Part shown: piece after piece, positions 1 through 5,010 of the stretch
Numbering within the stretch: position 1 is the stretch's first letter
Layout: every line of letters begins with the position of its first letter
From: JBBQFD01 sp038321575
Lineage (GTDB): Bacteria; Bacillota_I; Bacilli_A; RF39; UBA660
NCBI GenBank assembly: GCA_038321575.1
Contig: JBBQFD010000027.1
Location: forward strand, 1-8,318
Length of the DNA: 8,318 bases
Direction of reading: 5' to 3'
Notes under the pieces: generated by a model
Database searches by the model: none
Seen by the model: only the letters and a program-made list of their open reading frames with translations
What the model was told of the DNA's origin: nothing
Made by a program: the position numbers and the translations under genes

Positions 1-287
1 ATTAATGAACTAAAAAATAAAATAAATGAGCTACATAATAAATTAATTTATTTCGATTTTAATAATAGTATCGCTGAGTATCGAGATAAATCCATGAAGC
101 TCTTTAAAGCAGAGTTAGACTATCGATATGCTAATAAAAAAAGTATTAATGAACTAAAAAATAAAATAAATGAGCTACATAATAAATTAATTTATTTCGA
201 TTTTAATAATAGTATCGCTGAGTATCGAGATAAATCCATGAAGCTCTTTAAAGCAGAGTTAAACTATCGATATGCTAATAAAAAAAG
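1..287 (+). repeat. 144-bp in-frame tandem repeat, two copies, inside the helicase gene
   Basis: Copy 1 is 1-144 and copy 2 is 145-287. They are identical except for G118 versus A262 (Asp to Asn) and the last base. The unit encodes 48 residues of charged helix beginning INELKNKINELHNK and ending LNYRYANKK. The array may continue upstream of the window. Copy 2 joins directly to the motif II region (RPLFSSEDFWKK), so it is probably the native copy. Confidence 0.95.
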
Positions 288-1689
288 ACCTCTATTCTCT
301 AGTGAAGACTTTTGGAAAAAAACCGATGACTTTATGCGTGAATATCCCGTTATTTTAAGTACTACTCACTCCATAAAGAACTGTACTAAACAAGACTATT
401 TATATGATTATTTAATCATTGATGAAGCTTCACAAGTAGATATTGTAACTGGAGCTTTGGCATTATCATCTGCCAAGAATGTGGTAGTAGTTGGTGACGA
501 TAAACAATTACCTAATGTCGTAACCGAAGTTGTTAAACAAACAACAGACATAATATTTGAAAGAACTAAACTTAAAGAGCATTATCGATACTCAACAAAT
601 AGTTTACTAGCATCATGTATTAATACCTTTACTGATGCACCAAGAGTACTATTAAAAGAACATTATCGTTGCCATCCTAAGATTATTGATTTTTGTAATA
701 AAAAGTTTTATAACAACGAATTAATTATTTTAAATAACAATGAAGGTTTAGAACCATTGTGTGTTTATAAAACGGTCGAAGGTGATCATTCCAGAAATCA
801 TTATAACCAAAGACAAATTGATGTCATAATTAATGAAATATTTATTGATAAAAAACTTGGTTCTAATAATGAAAGTATTGGTATAATAACTCCCTACGTA
901 AATCAAAAAGAACATTTAAGAGAGCTTATTAAAAATGATAATGTTGAAATAGATACGGTACATAAATTTCAAGGTAGAGAGAAAGATATTATTATTATTT
1001 CAACAGTTGATGATGACATTAATCAATTTAGTGATAATCCTAATCTTTTAAATGTTGCCATATCTAGAGCGATTAATAGACTTATAGTAGTCGTTCCAAA
1101 TCAATATTCAATAAACAATTCAAATATGGGCGATTTAATTAAATATATTGAATATAACAATTTTGAGGTTAAAGAAAGTAAAATTTATTCTGTATTTGAT
1201 TTTCTTTATAAGAATTATTCTAAAAAAATTACTGAAGAAAAGAAAAACTATCAAAAAATTTCTCAATATGAATCAGAAAATCTAATGAATGCTGTTATAT
1301 TAGAAATTTTAGAGAATGCTAAATTTAAAGGAATTAATTATATTTTCGGTCAACCATTAAAACTGTTGATTAAAGATATATCGTTACTTAACGATGATGA
1401 ATATAAATTTGTGTTTAAAACTAATAGCCATAATGACTTTATTTTATATAACAAAGTAACTAAAATGCCAATTATAGCTATTGAAGTTGATGGCATTCAA
1501 TTCCATGAAGATAATGAAGAGCAAACAAAAAGAGATGAAGTCAAAAATGGGATATTCATAAAATACAATATTCCATTACTACGTTTTAAAACTAATGGTA
1601 GCAACGAAAAACAAAGATTAATAGAAAAACTAGAAGAGATATTAAACAAAGGGAAAAAACAAGATTTATTTGTTGGCACCAAAAAGTAA
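1..1689 (+). CDS. SF1 (UPF1/Dna2-like) helicase with C-terminal DUF2726 domain, 5' partial
   Basis: ATP-dependent nucleic-acid helicase whose reading frame is open from base 1, so the start and Walker A (motif I) lie upstream. Visible motifs in order: motif II IIDEASQ (about 412-432), motif III VGDDKQLP (490-513), motif IV region LKEHYRCHP (652-678), motif V VHKFQGRE (958-981) and motif VI NVAISRA (1051-1071). DEAS and FQGRE are typical of the AAA_11/AAA_12 group. The C-terminus (about 1471-1620; IEVDGIQFH followed by Q..RDEVK and PLLRF) matches DUF2726, a PD-(D/E)XK-like domain often attached to such helicases, so a combined helicase/nuclease role in DNA repair or defence is inferred. A 48-residue unit is duplicated in tandem before motif II. 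The last residues after 1657 (frame QDLFVGTKK) are probably not ancestral, because a copy of the 3' end at 2898-2952 ends differently. No terminator follows. Confidence 0.88.
   Translation: MNELKNKINELHNKLIYFDFNNSIAEYRDKSMKLFKAELDYRYANKKSINELKNKINELHNKLIYFDFNNSIAEYRDKSMKLFKAELNYRYANKKRPLFSSEDFWKKTDDFMREYPVILSTTHSIKNCTKQDYLYDYLIIDEASQVDIVTGALALSSAKNVVVVGDDKQLPNVVTEVVKQTTDIIFERTKLKEHYRYSTNSLLASCINTFTDAPRVLLKEHYRCHPKIIDFCNKKFYNNELIILNNNEGLEPLCVYKTVEGDHSRNHYNQRQIDVIINEIFIDKKLGSNNESIGIITPYVNQKEHLRELIKNDNVEIDTVHKFQGREKDIIIISTVDDDINQFSDNPNLLNVAISRAINRLIVVVPNQYSINNSNMGDLIKYIEYNNFEVKESKIYSVFDFLYKNYSKKITEEKKNYQKISQYESENLMNAVILEILENAKFKGINYIFGQPLKLLIKDISLLNDDEYKFVFKTNSHNDFILYNKVTKMPIIAIEVDGIQFHEDNEEQTKRDEVKNGIFIKYNIPLLRFKTNGSNEKQRLIEKLEEILNKGKKQDLFVGTKK
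1603..1657 (+). repeat. Direct repeat copy A (helicase 3' end)
   Basis: 55 bp matching 2898-2952 at 53 of 55 positions (mismatches at 1628 and 1638). It encodes NEKQRLIEKLEEILNKGK, the C-terminal helix of the DUF2726 domain. Sequence similarity stops sharply on both sides. Confidence 0.93.
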
Positions 1690-1759
1690 AGTATCAACAT
1701 TTGCTAAAGAAATTGGTGAATACACTAATGTTAGGGTTAGTTCAATAGATACAAAATAG
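1643..1759 (+). pseudogene. Possible gene-end remnant in another frame
   Basis: In the frame one base on from the helicase there is an open stretch from just after a TAA at 1640 to a TAG at 1757-1759. Part of it reads KIYLLAPKSKVSTFAKEIGE, continuing to VSSIDTK, and it looks like ordinary protein rather than intergenic sequence. It has no start codon with a ribosome binding site. It begins where similarity to the second copy of the helicase end stops (1658). It may be the tail of a gene brought in by recombination, or the helicase tail read after a frameshift in the six-A run at 1654-1659. I do not recognise the family. Confidence 0.35.
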
Positions 1760-1777
1760 TATATAAGGAGTGATATA

Positions 1778-2176
1778 ATGGTTCAATTAACTGACAAAAT
1801 GTTTCAAAGAACTTCCAATATAGAAGCAGCAATGACTATTCATGAAATGAAGTTAGAAGCAGTACCATTTGATTATATTTTAAATGGCACAAAAAGAATT
1901 GAATTAAGATTAAATGACGAAAAACGACAAAAAGTAAAAATAGGAGAGATAATTAAATTTTATAAACTTCCTGAGTTGGAAGAAACACTTGAAGTTAAAA
2001 TTATAGGACTATTAAAATACACAAGCTTTAAAGAATTAATAAAAGATTTTGATATTTTGATTTTAGCGGATAAATTAATAACAAAAGAACAACTTATCGA
2101 GGACCTAAATAGATTTTATTCATTAGAAGAGCAAAACTTATATAGTGTTTTAGGAATCAGGTTTGAGCTTATATAG
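1778..2176 (+). CDS. ASCH-domain protein
   Basis: A 132-residue protein with a C-terminal ASCH (ASC-1 homology, PUA-like) domain beginning near residue 20 (IHEMKLEAVPFDYI). The family signature is clear: NGTKRIELRLNDEKRQ (residues 36-51), then VKIGEIIKF, a central IIGLLKYTSFKEL strand/helix, and a C-terminal ITKEQLIEDLNRFY followed by a strand ending IRFEL. ASCH domains bind RNA or modified nucleosides; the small E. coli member YqfB is an N4-acetylcytidine amidohydrolase with a comparable layout, but the activity here is inferred only by family. The start at 1778 is supported by AAGGAGTGAT at 1764-1773; the internal Met19 would match the usual family N-terminus but has no visible binding site. 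It lies in the segment between the 55-bp direct repeats, with the GNAT gene downstream. Confidence 0.82.
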   Translation: MVQLTDKMFQRTSNIEAAMTIHEMKLEAVPFDYILNGTKRIELRLNDEKRQKVKIGEIIKFYKLPELEETLEVKIIGLLKYTSFKELIKDFDILILADKLITKEQLIEDLNRFYSLEEQNLYSVLGIRFELI

Positions 2177-2241
2177 TTAGCGAGTTTAAAAATTTCGCAT
2201 AATCTAAAATAGATTTAAAACATTTGTTCAACAAATACAAC

Positions 2242-2323
2242 GCTTTAAAGCATTTTAAAACAAAATATAATAGTGCTAAAAATGCACTCTTAATCAGTGA
2301 GTCTCTAAAATAATGCTTTTTTT
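2242..2323 (+). terminator. Possible structured terminator or attenuator between ASCH and GNAT genes
   Basis: AAAGCATT (2247-2254) can pair with AATGCTTT (2312-2319), which runs into a T-run. Between the arms is a smaller hairpin, AGTGC (2272-2276) with GCACT (2284-2288). The same AAAGCATT/AATGCTTT arms form the compact terminators at 3472 and 7582, but the loop here is unusually long (57 nt), so function is uncertain. Confidence 0.3.
2244..2271 (+). promoter_or_regulatory. Possible promoter for the GNAT gene
   Basis: A perfect -10 TATAAT at 2266-2271 stands 16 bp after a weak -35 TTTAAA (2244-2249). A palindrome, ATTTG-TTCAA-CAAAT (2222-2236), lies just upstream. In AT-rich DNA such matches arise by chance, so support is moderate to low. 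Confidence 0.35.
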
Positions 2324-2342
2324 GTGAAAGGGGTATTGAATT

Positions 2343-2807
2343 ATGAATATTAAAATTAGAAATGCAAGCATTGATGATGCAATCGTAGCAAATAAATTTT
2401 TAACAAAATTAATAGTCGATGAAAAACAGTATGATAAAAACATAAACAACAATTGCATTATTGAAACTTTATATGAAAACATTATAAATAACAATAATAA
2501 TTGTGTTTTAATTGCTCAATTAGATGATGGCACTGCAATTGGATACCTATATGGTTATTTACTAGATGGTGGCGATGCATACATAAAACCTGTAACACAA
2601 TTAGAAGCAATGTTTGTTGATGAAACACATAGAGGCAGTAAAGTTGGATCGATGTTAGTTGATCAATTTAAGGAATGGTCTTTAGAAAAAGGAGCTAAAT
2701 TTATAGAATTAAAAGTATGTAACAAAAATAATGTTGCAATTAGGCTTTATGAAAAACAAGGATTTAAGAATATTAAAAGTACAATGATTGTAGAGATTGG
2801 TGAATAA
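2343..2807 (+). CDS. GNAT-family N-acetyltransferase
   Basis: A 154-residue single-domain acetyltransferase using acetyl-CoA. It starts with the usual strand and helix (IKIRNASIDDA). The acetyl-CoA binding motif A is LEAMFVDETHRGSKVGSML (residues 87-105), with HRGSKVG as the pyrophosphate loop. Motif B is ELKVCNKNNVAIRLYEKQGF (122-141), carrying the conserved Asn and Tyr. Length is normal for a stand-alone GNAT, and the substrate cannot be told from sequence. AAAGGGG at 2327-2333 precedes the ATG. It follows the ASCH gene after a 166-bp spacer and may be separately transcribed. Together with ASCH it occupies the segment bounded by direct repeats, which suggests that the two were gained together. 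Confidence 0.88.
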   Translation: MNIKIRNASIDDAIVANKFLTKLIVDEKQYDKNINNNCIIETLYENIINNNNNCVLIAQLDDGTAIGYLYGYLLDGGDAYIKPVTQLEAMFVDETHRGSKVGSMLVDQFKEWSLEKGAKFIELKVCNKNNVAIRLYEKQGFKNIKSTMIVEIGE

Positions 2808-2808
2808 T

Positions 2809-2865
2809 ATGAAGTTATGGACTTGTAGTAATTTAGAGATTAATTGCTCTTGGAGCATAGCTTAA
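2809..2865 (+). CDS. Possible 18-residue peptide or truncated gene start
   Basis: ATG one base after the GNAT stop codon, with GGTGA 6 bp upstream, encoding MKLWTCSNLEINCSWSIA. It has two Cys and two Trp. Translational coupling to the GNAT gene is possible. A small hairpin, TGCTC-TTG-GAGCA (2845-2857), lies within it. It may be the start of a gene cut off by the recombination that left the repeat at 2898. No homology is recognised. Confidence 0.2.
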   Translation: MKLWTCSNLEINCSWSIA

Positions 2866-2897
2866 ACTGTATTTGGTAGCAATATTACCTATATTAA

Positions 2898-2952
2898 AAC
2901 GAAAAACAAAGATTAATAGAAAGACTAGAAGAAATATTAAACAAAGGGAAAA
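2898..2952 (+). repeat. Direct repeat copy B (duplicate helicase 3' end with intact stop)
   Basis: 53 of 55 bases match 1603-1657. In frame it encodes NEKQRLIERLEEILNKGK, followed by one Ile codon and a TAA (2954-2956), after which the binding site of the next gene starts at once. It is therefore a fragment of a DUF2726 gene end lacking the rest of the gene. Confidence 0.9.
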
Positions 2953-2972
2953 TATAAAGGAGATGATTAGTT

Positions 2973-3389
2973 ATGAGATTATGGCATGAAAAATTAATTC
3001 CTGTCTTACCAACTAAAATGCTTGTTTCACAGTGGCGCGAGTTAGCAGCTATTGTTGGATCTATTAATAAAAATGGTACACCTAATCATCGTTTAGTAAA
3101 TATCGTCTTAGAATATCCTAAAGCAGATTATTATATATATACAATGCTTATATATAACGAGATGAGATTAAGAAATATGAATCCATCCTCAGTTGTTCTT
3201 AAAAAAATAGTATCTTATACAGGCGAGGTAGATAACACTAATAAAAATATATATCTTGAATGGCATAACATACGATATTTAGCTCAATGTTATTATAATT
3301 TACAAGAAAAATATGATCGAGGTATCGTTAGTAAAGAAGAATGGCTAAAAATCGATGATATGTATAATAAATTAATAGACAAATTTTAA
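2973..3389 (+). CDS. Pyrimidine-dimer glycosylase / T4 endonuclease V-like (Pyr_excise) family protein
   Basis: A 138-residue protein whose N-terminus (MRLWHEKLIPVLPTKMLVSQ, then WREL) is the hallmark of the bacterial Pyr_excise / TIGR02328-type family. T4 endonuclease V removes UV-induced pyrimidine dimers by glycosylase and lyase chemistry. Its catalytic Arg22-Glu23 falls at the same positions here (W21-R22-E23-L24, against YREL in T4). The T4 nucleophile, Thr2, is replaced by Arg2, so activity on dimers is not assured. A second segment, GTPNHRLVNIVLEYP (35-49), matches the next helix of the family. AAGGAGATG (2956-2964) sets the start. Immediately upstream is the fragment of the helicase 3' end, so in an ancestral layout this gene probably followed the helicase directly, in line with a shared DNA repair role. 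It is followed by a small ORF and a terminator. Confidence 0.72.
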   Translation: MRLWHEKLIPVLPTKMLVSQWRELAAIVGSINKNGTPNHRLVNIVLEYPKADYYIYTMLIYNEMRLRNMNPSSVVLKKIVSYTGEVDNTNKNIYLEWHNIRYLAQCYYNLQEKYDRGIVSKEEWLKIDDMYNKLIDKF

Positions 3390-3439
3390 TTTAAATAAAC
3401 CAGGTAAAATAATAACTAGAGATTAAAACAAGGAGTAGC

Positions 3440-3493
3440 ATGAAGAAATTAGTGAAATGTTTCACAAATAAAAAAGCATTTAACAAGAGTTAA
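3440..3493 (+). CDS. Small ORF (17 aa) overlapping a terminator
   Basis: ATG preceded by AAGGAGTAG (3430-3438), giving MKKLVKCFTNKKAFNKS. The peptide is basic. The DNA inside contains a perfect palindrome (GTGAAA-TG-TTTCAC, 3452-3465), and the last codons form the left arm and loop of the terminator at 3472-3501. It could be a real small peptide, a decayed gene start or chance; the good binding site is the only positive evidence. Confidence 0.25.
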   Translation: MKKLVKCFTNKKAFNKS

Positions 3494-3501
3494 ATGCTTT
3501 T
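3472..3501. terminator. Bidirectional intrinsic terminator
   Basis: A perfect 13-bp stem: AAAAGCATTTAAC (3472-3484), loop AAGA, and GTTAAATGCTTTT (3489-3501). A T-run follows on the minus strand (the A-run at 3467-3475 read in reverse) and a shorter one on the plus strand. It sits between convergent genes and overlaps the stop codon of the minus-strand gene. Confidence 0.8.
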
Positions 3502-3985
3502 AATTAAATTTCCTATTCTTATTAGCAGCAATATTATTATCATATTCTCGGATAACAATATCTAATCTTTTACCAATTTTATCGACATTAATTTCCCATG
3601 CTGCTATTCTGTATGTTAAATTAAGAAATATCTTGTGGGTATTTTCCATCCTATTTAATAAAGGATATACAATATCATTTAAATATCTAGTAGAGAAGGC
3701 GGAAAATTGTTGGTTTTTCATTTTAATCATATATTCTTCCGAAAATACGGATTTGTATTGTTCTAAATTAATATATAATTCTTTCCAACTCATAATTTCT
3801 TTTACTAAAATTATACGATTAGTTTTAAGACTAACAACTGTTTTTAATAAGTCACAAACTCTCTCACTTGATTTTAAATCACCATATAGATGATCAAGAT
3901 TTAAGAGTTCTTGCATTTTATCAAATAGATCTTCGTCTTGTGGATTAGATTTACTAATATAAGCCATTAATTCATATTCTTTCAT
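3500..3985 (-). CDS. Hypothetical protein, mostly helical
   Basis: A 161-residue protein that I do not recognise. It has no signal peptide or clear membrane segment. The sequence alternates charged and hydrophobic residues over long stretches (for example EDLFDKMQELLNLDHLYGDL, then SLKTNRIILVKEIMSWKELY and RMENTHKIFLNLTYRIAAWE), which suggests a helical bundle, with a basic tail. AGGAGAT lies 7 bp before the ATG on the minus strand, and a promoter can be seen upstream, so it is a real gene. It is the only minus-strand gene in the window and is transcribed away from the NAD operon, from the same 135-bp regulatory region. The stop codon overlaps the bidirectional terminator. The overlapping plus-strand frame looks like a shadow. 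Confidence 0.72.
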   Translation of the reverse strand: MKEYELMAYISKSNPQDEDLFDKMQELLNLDHLYGDLKSSERVCDLLKTVVSLKTNRIILVKEIMSWKELYINLEQYKSVFSEEYMIKMKNQQFSAFSTRYLNDIVYPLLNRMENTHKIFLNLTYRIAAWEINVDKIGKRLDIVIREYDNNIAANKNRKFN

Positions 3986-4007
3986 AATATATCTCCTAAG
4001 TGGTAAT

Positions 4008-4036
4008 AGATTATCATTTATTTAATATTTTGTCAA
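4008..4036 (-). promoter_or_regulatory. Probable promoter of the minus-strand gene
   Basis: Read on the minus strand, a perfect -35 TTGACA (4036-4031) is followed after 17 bp by TAATCT (4013-4008), or after 15 bp by GATAAT (4015-4010). The AGGAGAT binding site and the ATG at 3985 follow. Confidence 0.5.
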
Positions 4037-4045
4037 AGGTTAATC

Positions 4046-4066
4046 TTTTTAACAAAATGTTAAAAA
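4046..4066. promoter_or_regulatory. Perfect palindrome, candidate operator (NrtR?)
   Basis: The 9-bp arms TTTTTAACA (4046-4054) and TGTTAAAAA (4058-4066) are exact inverse complements around AAA. The site ends 4 bp before the -35 box of the NAD operon and lies upstream of the divergent -35 box as well. The operon encodes its own NrtR-type regulator, so this is the best operator candidate. Assignment to NrtR is inference. Confidence 0.55.
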
Positions 4067-4070
4067 CATC

Positions 4071-4099
4071 TTGACAATCTATTATGTTAGTAATATAAT
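4071..4099 (+). promoter_or_regulatory. Consensus sigma-A promoter of the NAD operon
   Basis: TTGACA (4071-4076), an exact 17-bp spacer, and TATAAT (4094-4099). It is a perfect match to the vegetative consensus, so control must come mainly from repression. The transcript would start near 4106, leaving a very short leader before AGGAGG (4109-4114). Confidence 0.9.
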
Positions 4100-4109
4100 G
4101 TTAATAACA
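4099..4109. promoter_or_regulatory. Second palindrome at the transcription start
   Basis: TGTTA-A-TAACA, overlapping the last base of the -10 box and the expected start site. It uses the same TGTTA/TAACA half-sites as the upstream palindrome (further TGTTA at 4085-4089), in opposite orientation and with closer spacing. It may be a second repressor contact. Confidence 0.4.
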
Positions 4110-4120
4110 GGAGGAATAAT

Positions 4121-4999
4121 ATGAAAGTACAATCATTATCAATTCATGTTCCAAACAACCACTGTATTAATAATTGTAAGTTCTGTGTTAGTCAGATGCG
4201 CAATAATAAATACGCTAATCTAATTCAAGGTAGTGATCAAGATTATTATGAACAAGAGTATTTAAATCGTCTTAACTTTGCTCGTGATAATAATTGTAAT
4301 ACCTTAATGCTAACTGGCACTTCGGAACCACAACAAAATAAATCATTCATTAAAAGTCTAATGCTAATGAATAATAAACTTGATAAACCATTTCGTAATA
4401 TGGAGCTCCAAACAACTGGTGTTTTACTAGACTTATCATACTTAAACTTTTTTAAGTATGAAACATGTGTTAAAACCATATCCTTATCGATTTCTAACCC
4501 CTTTAATGACCAGGATAATGCTTTGATTAGTGGAATGCCTAAAAGAGCCCCTGTTGCCTTAAAATCACTATCTAAGATGATTAAAGAAATGGGTTTTAAT
4601 TTAAGGTTATCCTTAAACTTAACGGATGTTTATAATGATCTAGATAATGAAACTAAAATAAAAGAAATGTTTACTTATTTTAAAGAAGAATATGGTGCTA
4701 ATCAATTAACTTTTAGAAAGTTTTATTTATCAGATAATAATTGTATTCAAAACGATTGGATTAAAGAACATCATGCTCATGAAACAGTTATTAAATTAAT
4801 TGAAGCATATATTATAAAACATGGTCGTCCTTTAGAGAAACTAGAATATGGCGCTATCAGATATTCCTTAGATGAAATGAGTATCGTAGTTGATAGTGAC
4901 TGTATGGCATCTAGCGTTAATGAAATAAGATATTTAATCTTAAGACCCAATTGTCATCTTTATACCAAATGGGATGATGATGGTAGTCTATTATATTAG
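4121..4999 (+). CDS. Radical SAM enzyme, first gene of the NAD salvage operon
   Basis: A 292-residue radical S-adenosylmethionine protein. The 4Fe-4S binding motif is C15-x3-C19-x2-C22 (CINNCKFC) near the N-terminus. The SAM-binding GGE-like stretch is LMLTGTSEPQQN (62-73), followed by MELQTTGVLLD and SLSIS strands of the partial TIM barrel. The C-terminal end, LRPNCHLYTKWDDDGS (274-289), is strongly patterned and probably family-specific. There is no SPASM-type cysteine cluster, so only one Fe-S cluster is expected. The substrate is unknown. From memory, similar uncharacterised proteins occur in other Firmicutes. It is transcribed from a perfect promoter with AGGAGG as binding site, and the nicotinamidase gene starts 11 bp after its stop, so a link to NAD or nicotinamide chemistry, or to NAD-responsive control, is inferred. 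Confidence 0.85.
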   Translation: MKVQSLSIHVPNNHCINNCKFCVSQMRNNKYANLIQGSDQDYYEQEYLNRLNFARDNNCNTLMLTGTSEPQQNKSFIKSLMLMNNKLDKPFRNMELQTTGVLLDLSYLNFFKYETCVKTISLSISNPFNDQDNALISGMPKRAPVALKSLSKMIKEMGFNLRLSLNLTDVYNDLDNETKIKEMFTYFKEEYGANQLTFRKFYLSDNNCIQNDWIKEHHAHETVIKLIEAYIIKHGRPLEKLEYGAIRYSLDEMSIVVDSDCMASSVNEIRYLILRPNCHLYTKWDDDGSLLY

Positions 5000-5010
5000 G
5001 AGGAGAATTT

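Noticed and set aside
1497..1700. 67-aa minus-strand ORF
   Set aside because: Antisense to the DUF2726 domain, with no binding site or promoter.
2177..2342. T-box or other known riboswitch before the GNAT gene
   Set aside because: No T-box consensus (AGGGTGGAACCGCG-type) or other recognised riboswitch core is visible.
2294..2494. 66-aa minus-strand ORF with hydrophobic content
   Set aside because: Antisense to the GNAT start; hydrophobicity comes from the complement of Asn/Lys-rich codons.
2845..2885. Minus-strand sequence around AGTTTAAGCTATGCTC resembling a Cas9 repeat/anti-repeat
   Set aside because: Only a short partial likeness; no second copy, no spacer array and no cas gene in the window.
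1603..2952. Insertion sequence between the direct repeats
   Set aside because: No transposase, recombinase or terminal inverted repeats are seen; the repeats are coding sequence of the helicase end rather than short target duplications.
3633..3893. 86-aa plus-strand ORF
   Set aside because: It lies wholly inside the minus-strand gene, which has a promoter, a binding site and a terminator, and its composition looks like an antisense shadow.
4246..4479. 77-aa minus-strand ORF
   Set aside because: Antisense to the radical SAM core; no translation signals.
4121..4999. Viperin-like antiviral radical SAM enzyme
   Set aside because: The sequence around the CxxxCxxC motif and the C-terminus does not match the viperin pattern as I know it, and the context is NAD salvage.
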